From an uncultured Dehalococcoidia bacterium (GTDB taxonomy: Bacteria; Chloroflexota; Dehalococcoidia; Lucifugimonadales; UBA3495), in contig CATQHB010000002.1 in assembly GCA_958295765.1 (NCBI GenBank), positions 2,778,091 through 2,842,090 of the forward strand: a DNA stretch of 64,000 nt, written 5' to 3'. The translations under genes were made by a program, and so were the position numbers. Under the pieces are notes generated by a model. That model saw nothing but the letters and a program-made list of their open reading frames with translations. It ran no database searches and was not told where the DNA came from. Positions 17,662 to 26,462 of this stretch are shown here, piece by piece. Numbering within the stretch: the stretch's first letter is position 1; each line of letters opens with the position of its first letter.

Positions 17662-18156
17662 ATGAAACGGGAACCGCAGGAACCGCAATCGCAGGAACCG
17701 CAACCGGAGAGTCGGGAAGTTCTGCCCCCCACGCCGCCGGAGGAACTCAAGCCCTGGTATTACCAGTATTGGTTCCTCTACCCCACCATCATTTTCTGGC
17801 CCCTGTGGCCGGTGCTGATTATCCGCTCGCCCTGGCACAACGGGCTGGTATCCGGGGCCATCGCCTGGGCTATGCTGATTAGCGGCGGCTATCTGGTCTA
17901 TCAGGGAACCGGGGGCCGGGAAGTGCTGACCCGGCTGCTGGCCGGCGACCGGTGGGCCATTTTCACCGTGCAGCTAATCCTGCCCGGCCTGATTTTTATC
18001 CTGATAACCCAAACCCACTGGCTCCGAAACCGCCGCCGCATAATGGCCGCCGCCACCGATACCAAACCCACCCCGCCACCGGCCGAACCGACCGGCAACG
18101 CCACCCCACCCCGCCGCCGCCAACGCAACAACCGCCGCCGGCACCGCCGCCGCTGA
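17662..18156 (+). CDS. Small membrane protein with basic tail
   Basis: 164 residues. A Q/E/P-rich N-terminus (1-30) is followed by three hydrophobic segments: about 36-54 (YWFLYPTIIFWPLWPVLII), 62-82 and 98-116. The C-terminus ends in an Arg-rich stretch (RRRQRNNRRRHRRR), probably cytoplasmic and able to contact RNA or phospholipid. No family recognised. No good ribosome site is visible, so translation may depend on the upstream genes. Confidence 0.6.
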   Translation: MKREPQEPQSQEPQPESREVLPPTPPEELKPWYYQYWFLYPTIIFWPLWPVLIIRSPWHNGLVSGAIAWAMLISGGYLVYQGTGGREVLTRLLAGDRWAIFTVQLILPGLIFILITQTHWLRNRRRIMAAATDTKPTPPPAEPTGNATPPRRRQRNNRRRHRRR

Positions 18157-18166
18157 CCCCGTAATT

Positions 18167-18228
18167 AACATGGATATACAGGATACACAGGGTATTTTCT
18201 ATAATTTTTAATCCTGTATATCCATGTT
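18167..18228. terminator. Family D hairpin between convergent genes
   Basis: Left arm AACATGGATATACAGGAT and right arm ATCCTGTATATCCATGTT are an 18-bp perfect inverted pair with an A/T-rich loop, filling the gap between convergent genes ending at 18156 and 18237. A bidirectional terminator role is plausible. Confidence 0.6.
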
Positions 18229-18236
18229 TCACTCCC

Positions 18237-18581
18237 CTACAGGGCCAGTACCGCCGTTGCCTTGGCTACCGGCTGGCCGTCCTGGTTTTCGACGGTTAGA
18301 TGGCACTCCACCAGCCGTTTTCCGTTGGATTCCCGCTTATCCACCACTGTACCGGACAGGCTGATGGTGTCCTCGGCCTGTACCGGGGCCAGAGTTTGCA
18401 ACTCCAGGGTGCTGCCCTCCGGTAAGGTGTCGGGGATCGGGAAACCCTTTGCCAGCAATTCCCTGGCATAGTCGGCCAGGGCCTCGGGCGTTGCCGCCGT
18501 TCCCCACTTCAGCAGGATGGGCAGGGTATCACCCAAGTTCACCGACTCGTAGGTGGTGGTCATCGCCCATAGTCTTGCCAT
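18237..18581 (-). CDS. MaoC/hotdog-fold dehydratase-like protein
   Basis: 114 residues from an ATG with AGGA eight bases upstream. Central PVQAEDTISLSGTVVDKRES and RLVECHLTVENQDGQPVAKATAVL match the C-terminal strands of MaoC-type hotdog proteins. The N-terminal half (YESVNLGDTLPILLKW) fits the domain start, but the catalytic D-x4-H signature is not seen, so hydratase activity is uncertain. Single gene. Confidence 0.6.
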   Translation of the reverse strand: MARLWAMTTTYESVNLGDTLPILLKWGTAATPEALADYARELLAKGFPIPDTLPEGSTLELQTLAPVQAEDTISLSGTVVDKRESNGKRLVECHLTVENQDGQPVAKATAVLAL

Positions 18582-18637
18582 TGTTGAATCCTGATGTTTT
18601 GGATGTTTTGATTGATATGGTGCCGGGTTATCATAAT

Positions 18638-18755
18638 CCGCTCATGGTGAGCTTGTCGAACCATCCATCCTACTCCGGGGTTCGTCCTTCGACAGGCTCA
18701 GGATGAGCGGGGAGGGAAAGTAACCGTCATCCCGGCTTTCGCCGGAACGACGGTT
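18638..18755. repeat. Family A repeat plus half of a family B palindrome
   Basis: 18638-18710 is a family A pair (CTTGTCGAACCA / TTCGACAGGCTCAGGA). Directly after it, about 18728-18755 is only the right arm of family B (GGCTTTCGCCGGAACGACGG). The two families abut in several places in this window. Confidence 0.8.
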
Positions 18756-18817
18756 TAGATATGTGCTAAACTACTAGCCCAACCTACTCTACTTCAACCA
18801 AACGGAGGCCCGGTTTA

Positions 18818-19528
18818 ATGACGGAATTGGAAACCCAGGGAAAACGGGGGATGGTGGTGGTGGCCCACGCCGACGATGCGGAATGGGGCTGCGCCGGCAC
18901 GGTCGCCAAGCTGTGCGCCGAGGGTTGGACGATGGTGTACGTCCTCTGCACCGACGGCAGCAAGGGCATCGACGACCCGGCAATCAGCGGCGCCGAACTC
19001 ATCAGGATACGCCAGCAGGAACAGACCAACGCCGGCCGGGTGCTGGGGCTGAATGAGGTGGTGTTCCTCGGCTATGAGGACGCTATGCTCCAGCCCAGCC
19101 TGGACCTGCGCCGGGACATTGCCCGGGCGATCCGCCGCCACCGCCCCGACCTGCTAATCTGCCAGAACCCGGTGCGCGGCCTGGTGGGCCGGGGCTACCT
19201 GGGCCACCCCGACCACTTCGCCGCCGGCGAGGCGACCCTGGCGGCGGTCTATCCCACGGCCCGGGACCGCCTGACTTTCCCGGAACTGCTGGCAGAGGGC
19301 CTGGAACCCCACCGGGTACGGGAGGTCTGGGTGATGGACCGGGAGAACGCCGACCAGTACGTGGACGTTACCGAGCATATCGAAACGGCGGTGAACGCCC
19401 TGCGCGCCCACGCCAGCCAGGTTGACCCGGCGGACGCCGACAAGTACCTGAAAGGCTGGCGCAGCGAAATCGGCGCCGAGGTAGGGTTTCAGTACGCCGA
19501 GGCGTTCAAGCGGTTTTTGCTGGATTAA
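18818..19528 (+). CDS. LmbE/PIG-L family deacetylase
   Basis: 236 residues. The zinc site begins with VVVAHADDAEWGCAG (AHxDD, residues 15-22) and is completed by GHPDHFAAGEATLAAV (His about 128-131). MVYVLCTDGSKG is the usual second strand. PIG-L enzymes remove N-acetyl groups from amino sugars in glycolipid, mycothiol or bacillithiol synthesis. Which one applies here is unclear. An ATG start with ACGGAGG upstream. Single gene following repeat DNA. Confidence 0.92.
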   Translation: MTELETQGKRGMVVVAHADDAEWGCAGTVAKLCAEGWTMVYVLCTDGSKGIDDPAISGAELIRIRQQEQTNAGRVLGLNEVVFLGYEDAMLQPSLDLRRDIARAIRRHRPDLLICQNPVRGLVGRGYLGHPDHFAAGEATLAAVYPTARDRLTFPELLAEGLEPHRVREVWVMDRENADQYVDVTEHIETAVNALRAHASQVDPADADKYLKGWRSEIGAEVGFQYAEAFKRFLLD

Positions 19529-19602
19529 GCTATCTGTGTCCTTGATGTGATGCGGATTTCGACATTGCAATCCCCTTGACTACGTGATATTAGCAATATA
19601 TA

Positions 19603-19716
19603 CTCTCTCCGATAGTGGGGGTACTCTCCGATAGTGGGGGTACTCTCCGATAGTGGGGGTACTCTCCGATAGTGGGGGTACTCTCCGATAGTGGGGGTAC
19701 TCTCCGATAGTGGGGG
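19603..19716 (+). repeat. 19-bp tandem repeat, six copies, abutting a start codon
   Basis: Six head-to-tail copies of TACTCTCCGATAGTGGGGG, the first with one CT insertion and the last with an extra G, end four bases before the ATG of the next gene. The final G-run is the only Shine-Dalgarno-like sequence for that gene, so copy number or slippage could influence its expression. Confidence 0.9.
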
Positions 19717-19720
19717 GTAC

Positions 19721-20179
19721 ATGAGAGATCACAAACGGATAAGCGTTTCCATCCTGAGCATCGTCATTCTGCTGTCGCTCTTCATGCCTTGGATGACAGT
19801 AACTTGCGAGGGACAGGAAATAGCCACCCTCTCAGGTGTAAATGCGATCGTTGGGGCGGAGATAGAGGGCGAGGAGACTGGCAATATCTGGGAAGTTGCT
19901 ATTGTAGCGGTGCTGGCGCTGGTCGGTCTAGCCGGAATAGTGTTGCCGCTCGCAGTACGAGTGGTCATATCTGCCGGGGGACTCGCATCGCTGGTTTTTA
20001 TGTTCATCCGGCTGAGAATGGAAATCGCCGACGTAGGACAAGGGGCTGGCCTTACATTTGAGTTCGGCTTTTGGGTAGCCCTTTTAGCATTTTTGCTAAT
20101 CGGCGCATCGCAGTTTCTGCCACTAAAACGCGACAACCCTGCAACCACAACTCCTGGAACCAGAGAAGGCGATGGGTGA
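19721..20179 (+). CDS. Small integral membrane protein
   Basis: 152 residues from the ATG (MRDHKRISVS). Four hydrophobic segments: about 8-25, 60-78, 80-96 and 117-135. A GEEIEGEETGN loop lies between the first two. The C-terminus is hydrophilic (KRDNPATTTPGTREGDG). No family recognised; general shape resembles small multipass proteins of unknown function. Lower GC than neighbours. It is preceded directly by a six-copy tandem repeat that supplies its G-rich ribosome site. Confidence 0.65.
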   Translation: MRDHKRISVSILSIVILLSLFMPWMTVTCEGQEIATLSGVNAIVGAEIEGEETGNIWEVAIVAVLALVGLAGIVLPLAVRVVISAGGLASLVFMFIRLRMEIADVGQGAGLTFEFGFWVALLAFLLIGASQFLPLKRDNPATTTPGTREGDG

Positions 20180-20222
20180 CGCTAATTCGAGTTCGCGCCA
20201 CCGGGTATCCTCAACGACAAGA

Positions 20223-20247
20223 AGGGGCGGGTTTGAAACCCGCCCCT
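20223..20247. terminator. Family C inner palindrome between convergent genes
   Basis: AGGGGCGGGTTT-G-AAACCCGCCCCT, a 12-bp perfect hairpin, lies between the convergent membrane protein gene (ends 20179) and arsM (ends 20292). A possible bidirectional terminator. Confidence 0.5.
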
Positions 20248-20291
20248 ACAACGTCAAACCTGCGAAGTAAGCAGGACAACCGCCCCGCCGG

Positions 20292-21095
20292 TCAGGCCGG
20301 TTTATGGGCTACTATTTTCACGCTGGCTACGTTCAGCGGCACGCCCTCATCGTCGAACCGCAAGTCCTCGTCGGTGGTCTCTACACCGACAAAGCCGGCC
20401 CGCTGCAACCGATCCAGATATACCGCCTTGTCCTCGGCGCCGCCGACGCAGGCAACCCACGCCTCGGCGTCGGTTTGCGCCGGCCCCTCCGGGCTGAGGG
20501 CCACCATATCCGATACGTGAATCCGCCCGCCGGGGGCCAGTACCCGGAAAGTCTCCCGGAAAACGGCGTCCTTGTCCGGCGACAGGCAGATGACGCAGTT
20601 GGATATGACGACGTCCACGCTGGCGTCGGGCAGGGGCATAGCCTCCATCTCCCCCTGGACAAACTCCACGTTGGACAGGCCGGTGGTGGTCAGGTTCCGG
20701 TTAGCCAGGGCCAGCATATCCGGGGTCATATCCAGGCCGGTAACGCGGCCCGACTGGCCCACCTGCTGCGCCGCCAGGAAACAGTCAATGCCGCCGCCGG
20801 AACCCAGGTCCAGCACCCGCTCCCCGGCCTTCAAGCCGGCCAGGGCCGTCGGATTGCCGCAGCCGGCCGAGGCGGCTACCGCCTCCGCTGGCAGCCCGGC
20901 CACCTGACCTTCGTTATAGAGGCGCAGGGCGCGCTCCGTATCCGCCGGGCCGCAGCAGCCGGAGTCGCTTTCACAGCAGGCGTCGGCGTCGGCCGGCCCG
21001 GTTTCCTGGACCGCCGCCAGTTCAATCACGCCCCGGGCCCGGGCGCCGTACCTTTCCTGCACAAACCGCTTGATTTCATCCTGATTGGTTGCCAT
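20292..21095 (-). CDS. arsM: Arsenite methyltransferase
   Basis: 267 residues. SAM-binding motif LDLGSGGGID (95-104) and the ArsM cysteines: a CC-x5-CC cluster at 40-48, Cys79 in SAGCGNP, Cys167/Cys170 in NCVICLSPDK and Cys216 in WVACVGG. The SAGCGNP and NCVICLSPDK segments are diagnostic. It would methylate As(III) to mono-, di- and trimethylated species in the cytoplasm. The ribosome site AAGGAGA lies upstream. No arsR or arsenite pump gene is adjacent, so regulation is not visible. Confidence 0.94.
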   Translation of the reverse strand: MATNQDEIKRFVQERYGARARGVIELAAVQETGPADADACCESDSGCCGPADTERALRLYNEGQVAGLPAEAVAASAGCGNPTALAGLKAGERVLDLGSGGGIDCFLAAQQVGQSGRVTGLDMTPDMLALANRNLTTTGLSNVEFVQGEMEAMPLPDASVDVVISNCVICLSPDKDAVFRETFRVLAPGGRIHVSDMVALSPEGPAQTDAEAWVACVGGAEDKAVYLDRLQRAGFVGVETTDEDLRFDDEGVPLNVASVKIVAHKPA

Positions 21096-21204
21096 TACCG
21101 GTATCTCCTTATCCGTAGAATGATTTTTGCATTATGGATTGCCCCTTGAGTATATAGAGAAGGGAAAAGGGCGGTCAACCTTATAGCGATATATCAAGGC
21201 AACC

Positions 21205-21395
21205 GCATCATAAACCCGGCAACCCGGCAACCCAAGCAACCGTCGTTCCGGCCAAGTAACCGTCGTTCCGGCGAAAGCCGGAATCCAGGAAATCCCCCGG
21301 AAAAGAGCGGGGCCGGCTACCGAGGGTTCGGGATTCCGGCTTTCGCCGGAACGACGGGTTTATGGTGCGATTGCCCTGCCGATATATGCCCTGGC
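21205..21395. repeat. Family B composite palindrome
   Basis: Preceded by a truncated extra left arm (CCGTCGTTCCGGCCAAGTAA), the full arms lie at about 21258-21278 and 21331-21355. The outer end TTTATGGTGCGATTGCCC follows. Two further CCTG(G/C)CGATATATG repeats lie just before the next gene. Confidence 0.85.
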
Positions 21396-21439
21396 GATAT
21401 ATGGTAGAATGGGGCGCAACCGAATGGGAGGGAAATGTG

Positions 21440-22030
21440 ATGATTGACCAGGTAGAGATGATGCAGATAGTGGAGAAGTTGCGGGACAACGCCGTGGTGG
21501 TGCCGGCAATGCGGGCCAACGTCGGTTGGGCCGCCGTGTCCAACAACGTGGCGCGGGACGTGCCGGCCAGCGGCGCTATGGGCAAGACCAACTCCTTTGC
21601 CCTGGGCGTGGCCCTGGCCCGGCCCGAGGAAAAGGTCATTATCTTTGACGGGGACGGCAGCCTGCTGATGAACCTGGGCGCGCTGGTAACGATCGCTAAC
21701 AAGGCCCCGAAAAACCTGTACCACTTCGTAGTGGATAACGGCGTGTATGCCACCACCGGCGGGCAGGAGGTTCCCGGCGCCGAGCAGACCGACTACGCCG
21801 GTTTGGGCCAGTCGGCCGGCTATGCCCACAGCTATTCCTTTGACAACCTGGAGGACTTCGCCACTCAAGCGGAGCAGATACTCAGCGAGGCGGGGCCGAC
21901 CCTGATTGCCCTCAAGACCATCCCCAACATCCGCTACCCGGAGGAACGGGCCGCCCGTCAAGGCACCGCCGCCGCCCGCCGCACCCCCCAGGCCATAACC
22001 GAGTTGATGGAGGAATTTGGCCTGCGGTAG
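21440..22030 (+). CDS. TPP-binding protein (C-terminal/beta-subunit type 2-oxoacid decarboxylase)
   Basis: 196 residues from the ATG seven bases after GGGAGGG. GAMGKTNSFALGVALARPEEK leads into the thiamine-diphosphate motif FDGDGSLLMNLGALVTIAN (GDG...N, about residues 72-90) and VVDNGVYATTGGQ. This is the PP-binding half of sulfopyruvate/phosphonopyruvate decarboxylase-type enzymes (ComE-like). The Pyr-domain (alpha) partner required for activity is not encoded nearby, so it must be elsewhere, or the protein acts with another partner. Confidence 0.85.
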   Translation: MIDQVEMMQIVEKLRDNAVVVPAMRANVGWAAVSNNVARDVPASGAMGKTNSFALGVALARPEEKVIIFDGDGSLLMNLGALVTIANKAPKNLYHFVVDNGVYATTGGQEVPGAEQTDYAGLGQSAGYAHSYSFDNLEDFATQAEQILSEAGPTLIALKTIPNIRYPEERAARQGTAAARRTPQAITELMEEFGLR

Positions 22031-22046
22031 GGATGACTAACCCGTA

Positions 22047-22152
22047 GGATTTCCTGGATTCCGGCTTTCGCCGGAACGACGGTTGTTGCCGGAATGACAG
22101 TTGCCGGGGGTTGCCGTTGCCCGGCTTGCCCCGGTTAAGACGCGATTGTCCC
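22047..22152. repeat. Right half of a family B palindrome with outer end
   Basis: Only the right arm (GGATTCCGGCTTTCGCCGGA) is present, followed by the tail ACGGTTGTTGCC and the outer terminus GGTTAAGACGCGATTGTCC. The left half is missing, as expected for a decayed or partially deleted copy. Confidence 0.75.
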
Positions 22153-22165
22153 GGTGGCAACTCCC

Positions 22166-22369
22166 GGTATTCTCAACCGGTGTTGGGGTTCCTTGCCCGG
22201 CCCATCTCTAGTGAATTGTAGGGGCGGGTTTATAACCCGCCCTGGTTCCAAGGCAAGGATATGTCGGATACGATGTCTCCGTTACCCAAATGATTCTACC
22301 CCTGAACGCCGGGCGGGTTAGAAACCCGCCCCTACCCCGACGACTATACCAACTCACGTTGAGAATACC
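22166..22369. mobile_element. Family C MITE-like element
   Basis: GGTATTCTCAACCGG at the left and CACGTTGAGAATACC at the right, with inner arms GTAGGGGCGGGTTTATAACC and GGGTTAGAAACCCGCCCC. Lies between the TPP protein and uvrA, ending about 70 bases before the uvrA start. Confidence 0.8.
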
Positions 22370-22437
22370 CGGCATAGGCATAAATGTTGGGGAGGTGTTA
22401 AAATCATTAGCGATTAACCAACCGAGGACGTTTGCTT

Positions 22438-25380
22438 ATGCCGCAGGACTTTATCTACGTCAAGGGCGCCCGGGAGCATAACCTCAAGAACGTGGAGGTA
22501 ACTATCCCCCGGGACAAACTGGTAGTTATCACCGGCGTTTCCGGTTCCGGCAAAAGCTCCCTGGCCTTTGATACTATCTACGCCGAGGGGCAGCGGCGCT
22601 ACGTGGAATCCCTTTCCGCCTACGCCCGCCAGTTCCTGGGCCGGATGGACAAGCCCGACGTGGACTATATCGAGGGCCTCTCTCCCGCCATCTCCATTGA
22701 CCAGAAAGGGGTATCCCATAACCCCCGCTCCACCGTCGGCACCGTTACCGAGATTTATGACTACCTGCGCCTGCTCTTTGCCCGGGTGGGCCAGCCCCAT
22801 TGCCCCAAGTGCGGCCGGCCGGTGGAACGGCAAACGGTGCAGCAAATCGTGGACGCCATCCTGTCCCTGCCCGCCGACAGCCGGGTAACCCTGCTGGCCC
22901 CCAAGGTGCGCCGCAAGAAGGGCGAGCATAAGGACGTTTTCGAGGCGGCCCGCCGCGCCGGCTTTGTCCGCATCCGGGTCAACGGTGAAACCCTGCTGCT
23001 GGACGAGACCGACGCCCTGAACCTGAACAAGCAGAAATGGCATTACATTGAGTTGGTGGTGGATCGGCTCATCATCCGCCCGGATACCGAGCACAGCCGG
23101 GTGGCCGAGTCGGTGGAAACCGCCCTGCGGGAAGGGGACGGCGTACTCCAGGCCCTGCGGCAGCCCCCGGAGGAGGGCGCCAAAGCCGAGGAACTGGTCT
23201 TTTCCGAGCAGTTCGCCTGCGTCAAATGCGGCACCGGCCTGCCCGAAATCGAACCCCGCACCTTCAGCTTTAACAGTCCTCACGGCGCCTGCCCCCAATG
23301 CACCGGGCTGGGTTACAAGCTGGAGGTTGACCCCAACCTGGTCATCAACAAGAACCTGTCCCTGCTGGACGGGGCGGTGGCCGCCTGGTCCCGCAGCGGA
23401 ACCTCCTCCGGCTGGTATCTGAGTATGATGGAGTCGGTGGCAAAGACCCACGACTTTTCCCCTCAGGTTCCGGTGAAAGACCTGGCCGACGAACAGCTAC
23501 AGATAATCCTCTACGGCAGCAAGAACCGCAAGGTAACGATCCGCCACCGCACTCACAACGGGCGGGTTTACAGTTGGGAAACCAAGTTCGAGGGGGTTAT
23601 CCCCAACCTGGAACGCCGCTACCGGGAGACCGACTCGGACCATACCCGCCAGGAAATTGAGCGGTATATGACCGCCCGTTCCTGCCAGACTTGCCAGGGC
23701 CAGCGGCTCAAGCCGGAGGCCCTGGGCGTCCGGGTCTGCGGCCTGGGCATAATGGACGTTACCGCAATGAACATCGGCCAGGGCGTGGAGTGGGTGCGCG
23801 CTATTGACCCGGACGCCCCCGGCGACCATCCGGGGGCGACGCTTTCCCGCCGGGACAAGTCCATCGCCAACCAGATACTCAAGGAAATCGAGGGCCGTCT
23901 CCACTTCCTGGAGGGCATCGGCCTGGACTACGTTACGATGAACCGCACCGCCCGCACCCTGTCCGGCGGCGAGGCCCAGCGGGTGCGCCTGGCAACCCAG
24001 ATTGGTTCCGGCCTGACCGGGGTGCTCTACGTTTGCGACGAGCCGACGGTGGGCCTGCATCCCCACGACGACCACCGCCTCATCAACACCCTGACCCGGC
24101 TGCGGGATATGGGCAACACGGTCATCGTGGTGGAACACGATGAGGCGATGATGCGGGCGGCGGACTATATCGTCGATTTAGGGCCGGGGGCCGGGGAACA
24201 CGGCGGCCACATCGTCGCCACCGGGGATATTGACCAGGTGATGCACAACCCCGGCTCTCTGACCGGCCAGTACCTGAGCGGCGACAAGCGGATTCCCCTG
24301 CCGGAAAGTCGGCGGCCCGGCAACGGCAGCGTCATCACCGTGTCCGGGGCGCGGGAGAACAACCTGAAAGACGTGGAAGTTTCCCTGCCTCTGGGACTGC
24401 TGACCTGCGTTACCGGCGTCTCCGGCTCCGGCAAAAGCACCCTGATTTACGACATTCTCTACAAGAAACTGGCCCAGACCCTGAACCGGGCCAGGGATTA
24501 CCCCGGCGACCATGATGACGTGGTGGGCATTGAGAACATCGACAAGGTGGTGAACATCGACCAGTCCCCCATCGGGCGGACGCCCCGCAGCAACCCGGCC
24601 ACCTACACCGGGGCCTTTACGCCGATTCGGGAGTTGTTCGCCTCGCTGCCCGAGGCCCGGGTACGGGGCTACAAGCCGGGCCGTTTCTCCTTCAACGTCA
24701 AAGGGGGGCGCTGCGAGGCTTGCCAGGGGGAAGGCTACAACCAGATTGAGATGCAATTCCTGCCCGACGTAACCGTCCCCTGTGAAATCTGCCAGGGCCG
24801 CCGCTACAACCGGGAGGCGATGGAGGTAACCCTGCGGGACCGGAGCATCGCCGACGTGCTGGATATGACGGTGGAGCAGGCCCTGGAGTTTTTCTGGAAC
24901 TTCCCCCGCATCCGGCCCAAACTGGAAACCCTGCGGGACGTGGGATTAGGCTACATCCGGCTGGGCCAGCCGGCCACCACCCTGTCCGGCGGCGAGGCCC
25001 AGCGGGTCAAGCTGGCGACCGAACTGGCAAAACGGGCCACCGGTAAAACTCTCTACCTGATGGACGAACCGACTACCGGCCTGTCCTTTGAGGATTGCGC
25101 CGCCCTGCTGCGGGTGCTGCACCGCCTGGTGGACAACCGCAACACGATAGTGCTGATTGAGCATAACCTGGACCTGATAAAGAACGCCGACTGGATTATT
25201 GACCTGGGGCCGGGGGCCGGCGACCAGGGGGGCCACCTGATTGCCACCGGCACGCCGGAACAACTGGCCCAGCGCCCCGAATCCCACACCGGCCGCTACC
25301 TGAAACCGTTGCTGGCGGCGCCGGCGGCAACCCGGTCGGTGAACGGGGTAAAAGAGGCAGTAGCGGCGGGGGATGATTAG
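22438..25380 (+). CDS. uvrA: UvrABC excinuclease subunit A
   Basis: 980 residues, usual length. Two ABC ATPase modules: first Walker [10 protein letters not shown] (33-41) with the UvrA-specific [19 protein letters not shown], second Walker [10 protein letters not shown] near residue 660. Each module has its LSGGEAQRV signature. Zinc modules are present as CPKCGRPV (first) and [10 protein letters not shown]...[10 protein letters not shown] (second). It recognises DNA lesions and loads UvrB for nucleotide excision repair. The ATG at 22438 is chosen because GAGGA lies upstream. The last 20 residues are a low-complexity tail. Confidence 0.98.
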   Translation: MPQDFIYVKGAREHNLKNVEVTIPRDKLVVITGVSGSGKSSLAFDTIYAEGQRRYVESLSAYARQFLGRMDKPDVDYIEGLSPAISIDQKGVSHNPRSTVGTVTEIYDYLRLLFARVGQPHCPKCGRPVERQTVQQIVDAILSLPADSRVTLLAPKVRRKKGEHKDVFEAARRAGFVRIRVNGETLLLDETDALNLNKQKWHYIELVVDRLIIRPDTEHSRVAESVETALREGDGVLQALRQPPEEGAKAEELVFSEQFACVKCGTGLPEIEPRTFSFNSPHGACPQCTGLGYKLEVDPNLVINKNLSLLDGAVAAWSRSGTSSGWYLSMMESVAKTHDFSPQVPVKDLADEQLQIILYGSKNRKVTIRHRTHNGRVYSWETKFEGVIPNLERRYRETDSDHTRQEIERYMTARSCQTCQGQRLKPEALGVRVCGLGIMDVTAMNIGQGVEWVRAIDPDAPGDHPGATLSRRDKSIANQILKEIEGRLHFLEGIGLDYVTMNRTARTLSGGEAQRVRLATQIGSGLTGVLYVCDEPTVGLHPHDDHRLINTLTRLRDMGNTVIVVEHDEAMMRAADYIVDLGPGAGEHGGHIVATGDIDQVMHNPGSLTGQYLSGDKRIPLPESRRPGNGSVITVSGARENNLKDVEVSLPLGLLTCVTGVSGSGKSTLIYDILYKKLAQTLNRARDYPGDHDDVVGIENIDKVVNIDQSPIGRTPRSNPATYTGAFTPIRELFASLPEARVRGYKPGRFSFNVKGGRCEACQGEGYNQIEMQFLPDVTVPCEICQGRRYNREAMEVTLRDRSIADVLDMTVEQALEFFWNFPRIRPKLETLRDVGLGYIRLGQPATTLSGGEAQRVKLATELAKRATGKTLYLMDEPTTGLSFEDCAALLRVLHRLVDNRNTIVLIEHNLDLIKNADWIIDLGPGAGDQGGHLIATGTPEQLAQRPESHTGRYLKPLLAAPAATRSVNGVKEAVAAGDD

Positions 25381-25457
25381 TAGGTCCCGGCCGGCCAACC
25401 GGCTTTGCCGCCAGGGAACCCTTCAGCGTCAAACATCGCCATACCGGGAGGCGGAAA

Positions 25458-25709
25458 ATGTGGGGAACGGAAGTAACTTTTGAGGTACGGGAATCACCGG
25501 AAGGCGGCTACGAAGCCCGCGCGCTGGGCTATGGGATCTTCACCGAGGCCGACGACTGGCAGGAGTTGAAGTATAACCTGCGGGATGCCGTTCACTGCCA
25601 TTTTGACCCCGGGGAGAGGCCCAAACTGATTAACATTCACTTCGTCCGGGATGAGGTTATCGAAGTCGGGGAGGCAGTAAGCGAAATAGAGGAAATAGCT
25701 ACGGCGTGA
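25458..25709 (+). CDS. hicB: HicB-type antitoxin
   Basis: 83 residues, ATG with GGGAGG upstream. The partial RNase H-like HicB fold is seen in VTFEVRESPEGGYEARALGYGIFTEADDWQELKYNLRDAV, and it precedes a hicA gene that overlaps by four bases (GTGA). It should bind and neutralise HicA. There is no C-terminal HTH or ribbon-helix-helix, so autoregulation would need another DNA-binding factor. Confidence 0.85.
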   Translation: MWGTEVTFEVRESPEGGYEARALGYGIFTEADDWQELKYNLRDAVHCHFDPGERPKLINIHFVRDEVIEVGEAVSEIEEIATA

Positions 25710-25954
25710 GACTGCCCCGGAATGTATCGGGAATGGAATTGGTCGCCCGGTTGGGCCGTAGTTACGGATATACCCTGACCCGGCAAAGCGGCAGTCATTT
25801 AAGGTTGGTCAGCTATCATCAGGGCTACGCCGGCTACGTTTCAATTCCACGACATAACCCGGTCAAGATAGGTACTCTCAGCAACATTCTCAACGATGTG
25901 GCGACTTACCTGGAAATTGACCGGGATGAGTTGACCCTGGAATTGTTCGGTTAA
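25706..25954 (+). CDS. hicA: HicA-type mRNA interferase toxin
   Basis: 82 residues with a GTG start overlapping the hicB stop (GTGA), which ensures translational coupling. Double-stranded-RNA-binding-like fold: GMELVARLGRSYGYTLTRQSGSHLRL contains the conserved G-S-H catalytic histidine, followed by VSIPRHNPVKIGTLSNILND. HicA toxins cleave mRNA independently of ribosomes. The pair is antitoxin first, the reverse of the E. coli order. Confidence 0.9.
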   Translation: MRLPRNVSGMELVARLGRSYGYTLTRQSGSHLRLVSYHQGYAGYVSIPRHNPVKIGTLSNILNDVATYLEIDRDELTLELFG

Positions 25955-26075
25955 TGGCTCTTTTCCCGTTCACTCGGTAAATCAATCCGGTAATCTCTAT
26001 AAATCAGAAGGAAGGCACCCCGCAGTTGATTAAGATTCGTTTTGCCCCGGTATGACATCCAGAGAGGTAGCCAGA

Positions 26076-26351
26076 ATGTACACGCAGCAGGAACTTCTTG
26101 AGCGCATTACCACTCGCCAGGATGTGTTTGGGGGCAAGCCAATCATCCGGGATATGCGGATTTCGGTAAGACTTATCCTCAGCTTATTGAGTCAGGGAGT
26201 TTCTCAGGAGGACATCCTGGACGACTACCCGGATTTGGAACCGGCTGACATCCGCGCCTGCATTGCCTACGCCTGCGCCGTAATATCCGGCGACACGCTG
26301 GCGGCCATATCGGTTGACGGGTCGATTGACGGATCGGCTGACGGCTCTTGA
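26076..26351 (+). CDS. DUF433 antitoxin-like protein, apparently orphan
   Basis: 91 residues from the ATG after GAGAGG; an earlier ATG at 26052 lacks a ribosome site. GGKPIIRDMRISVRLILSLLSQGVSQEDILDDYPDLEPADIRACIAYA is the DUF433 winged-helix core. Such proteins are normally encoded next to a DUF5615 PIN-like toxin. Here the next gene is an aldehyde dehydrogenase, so the partner is lost or lies elsewhere. The C-terminus ends in a low-complexity VDGSIDGSADGS repeat, likely from slippage. Confidence 0.8.
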   Translation: MYTQQELLERITTRQDVFGGKPIIRDMRISVRLILSLLSQGVSQEDILDDYPDLEPADIRACIAYACAVISGDTLAAISVDGSIDGSADGS

Positions 26352-26462
26352 GGTTTATGACCGACCGGTGCGCCGGGCGGGTTCGCACTTCCCACCCCTT
26401 TAATTATCCGCCGCAACGCAATGGCGATTGTTAGTCAACCAGCGACAGGAGAGAAACGCCCA

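Noticed and set aside
19525-19722. Minus-strand frame with repeating PPLSESTPTIGEY peptide
   Set aside because: It is the translation of the 19-bp tandem repeat read through in one frame; no ribosome site and no other protein character.
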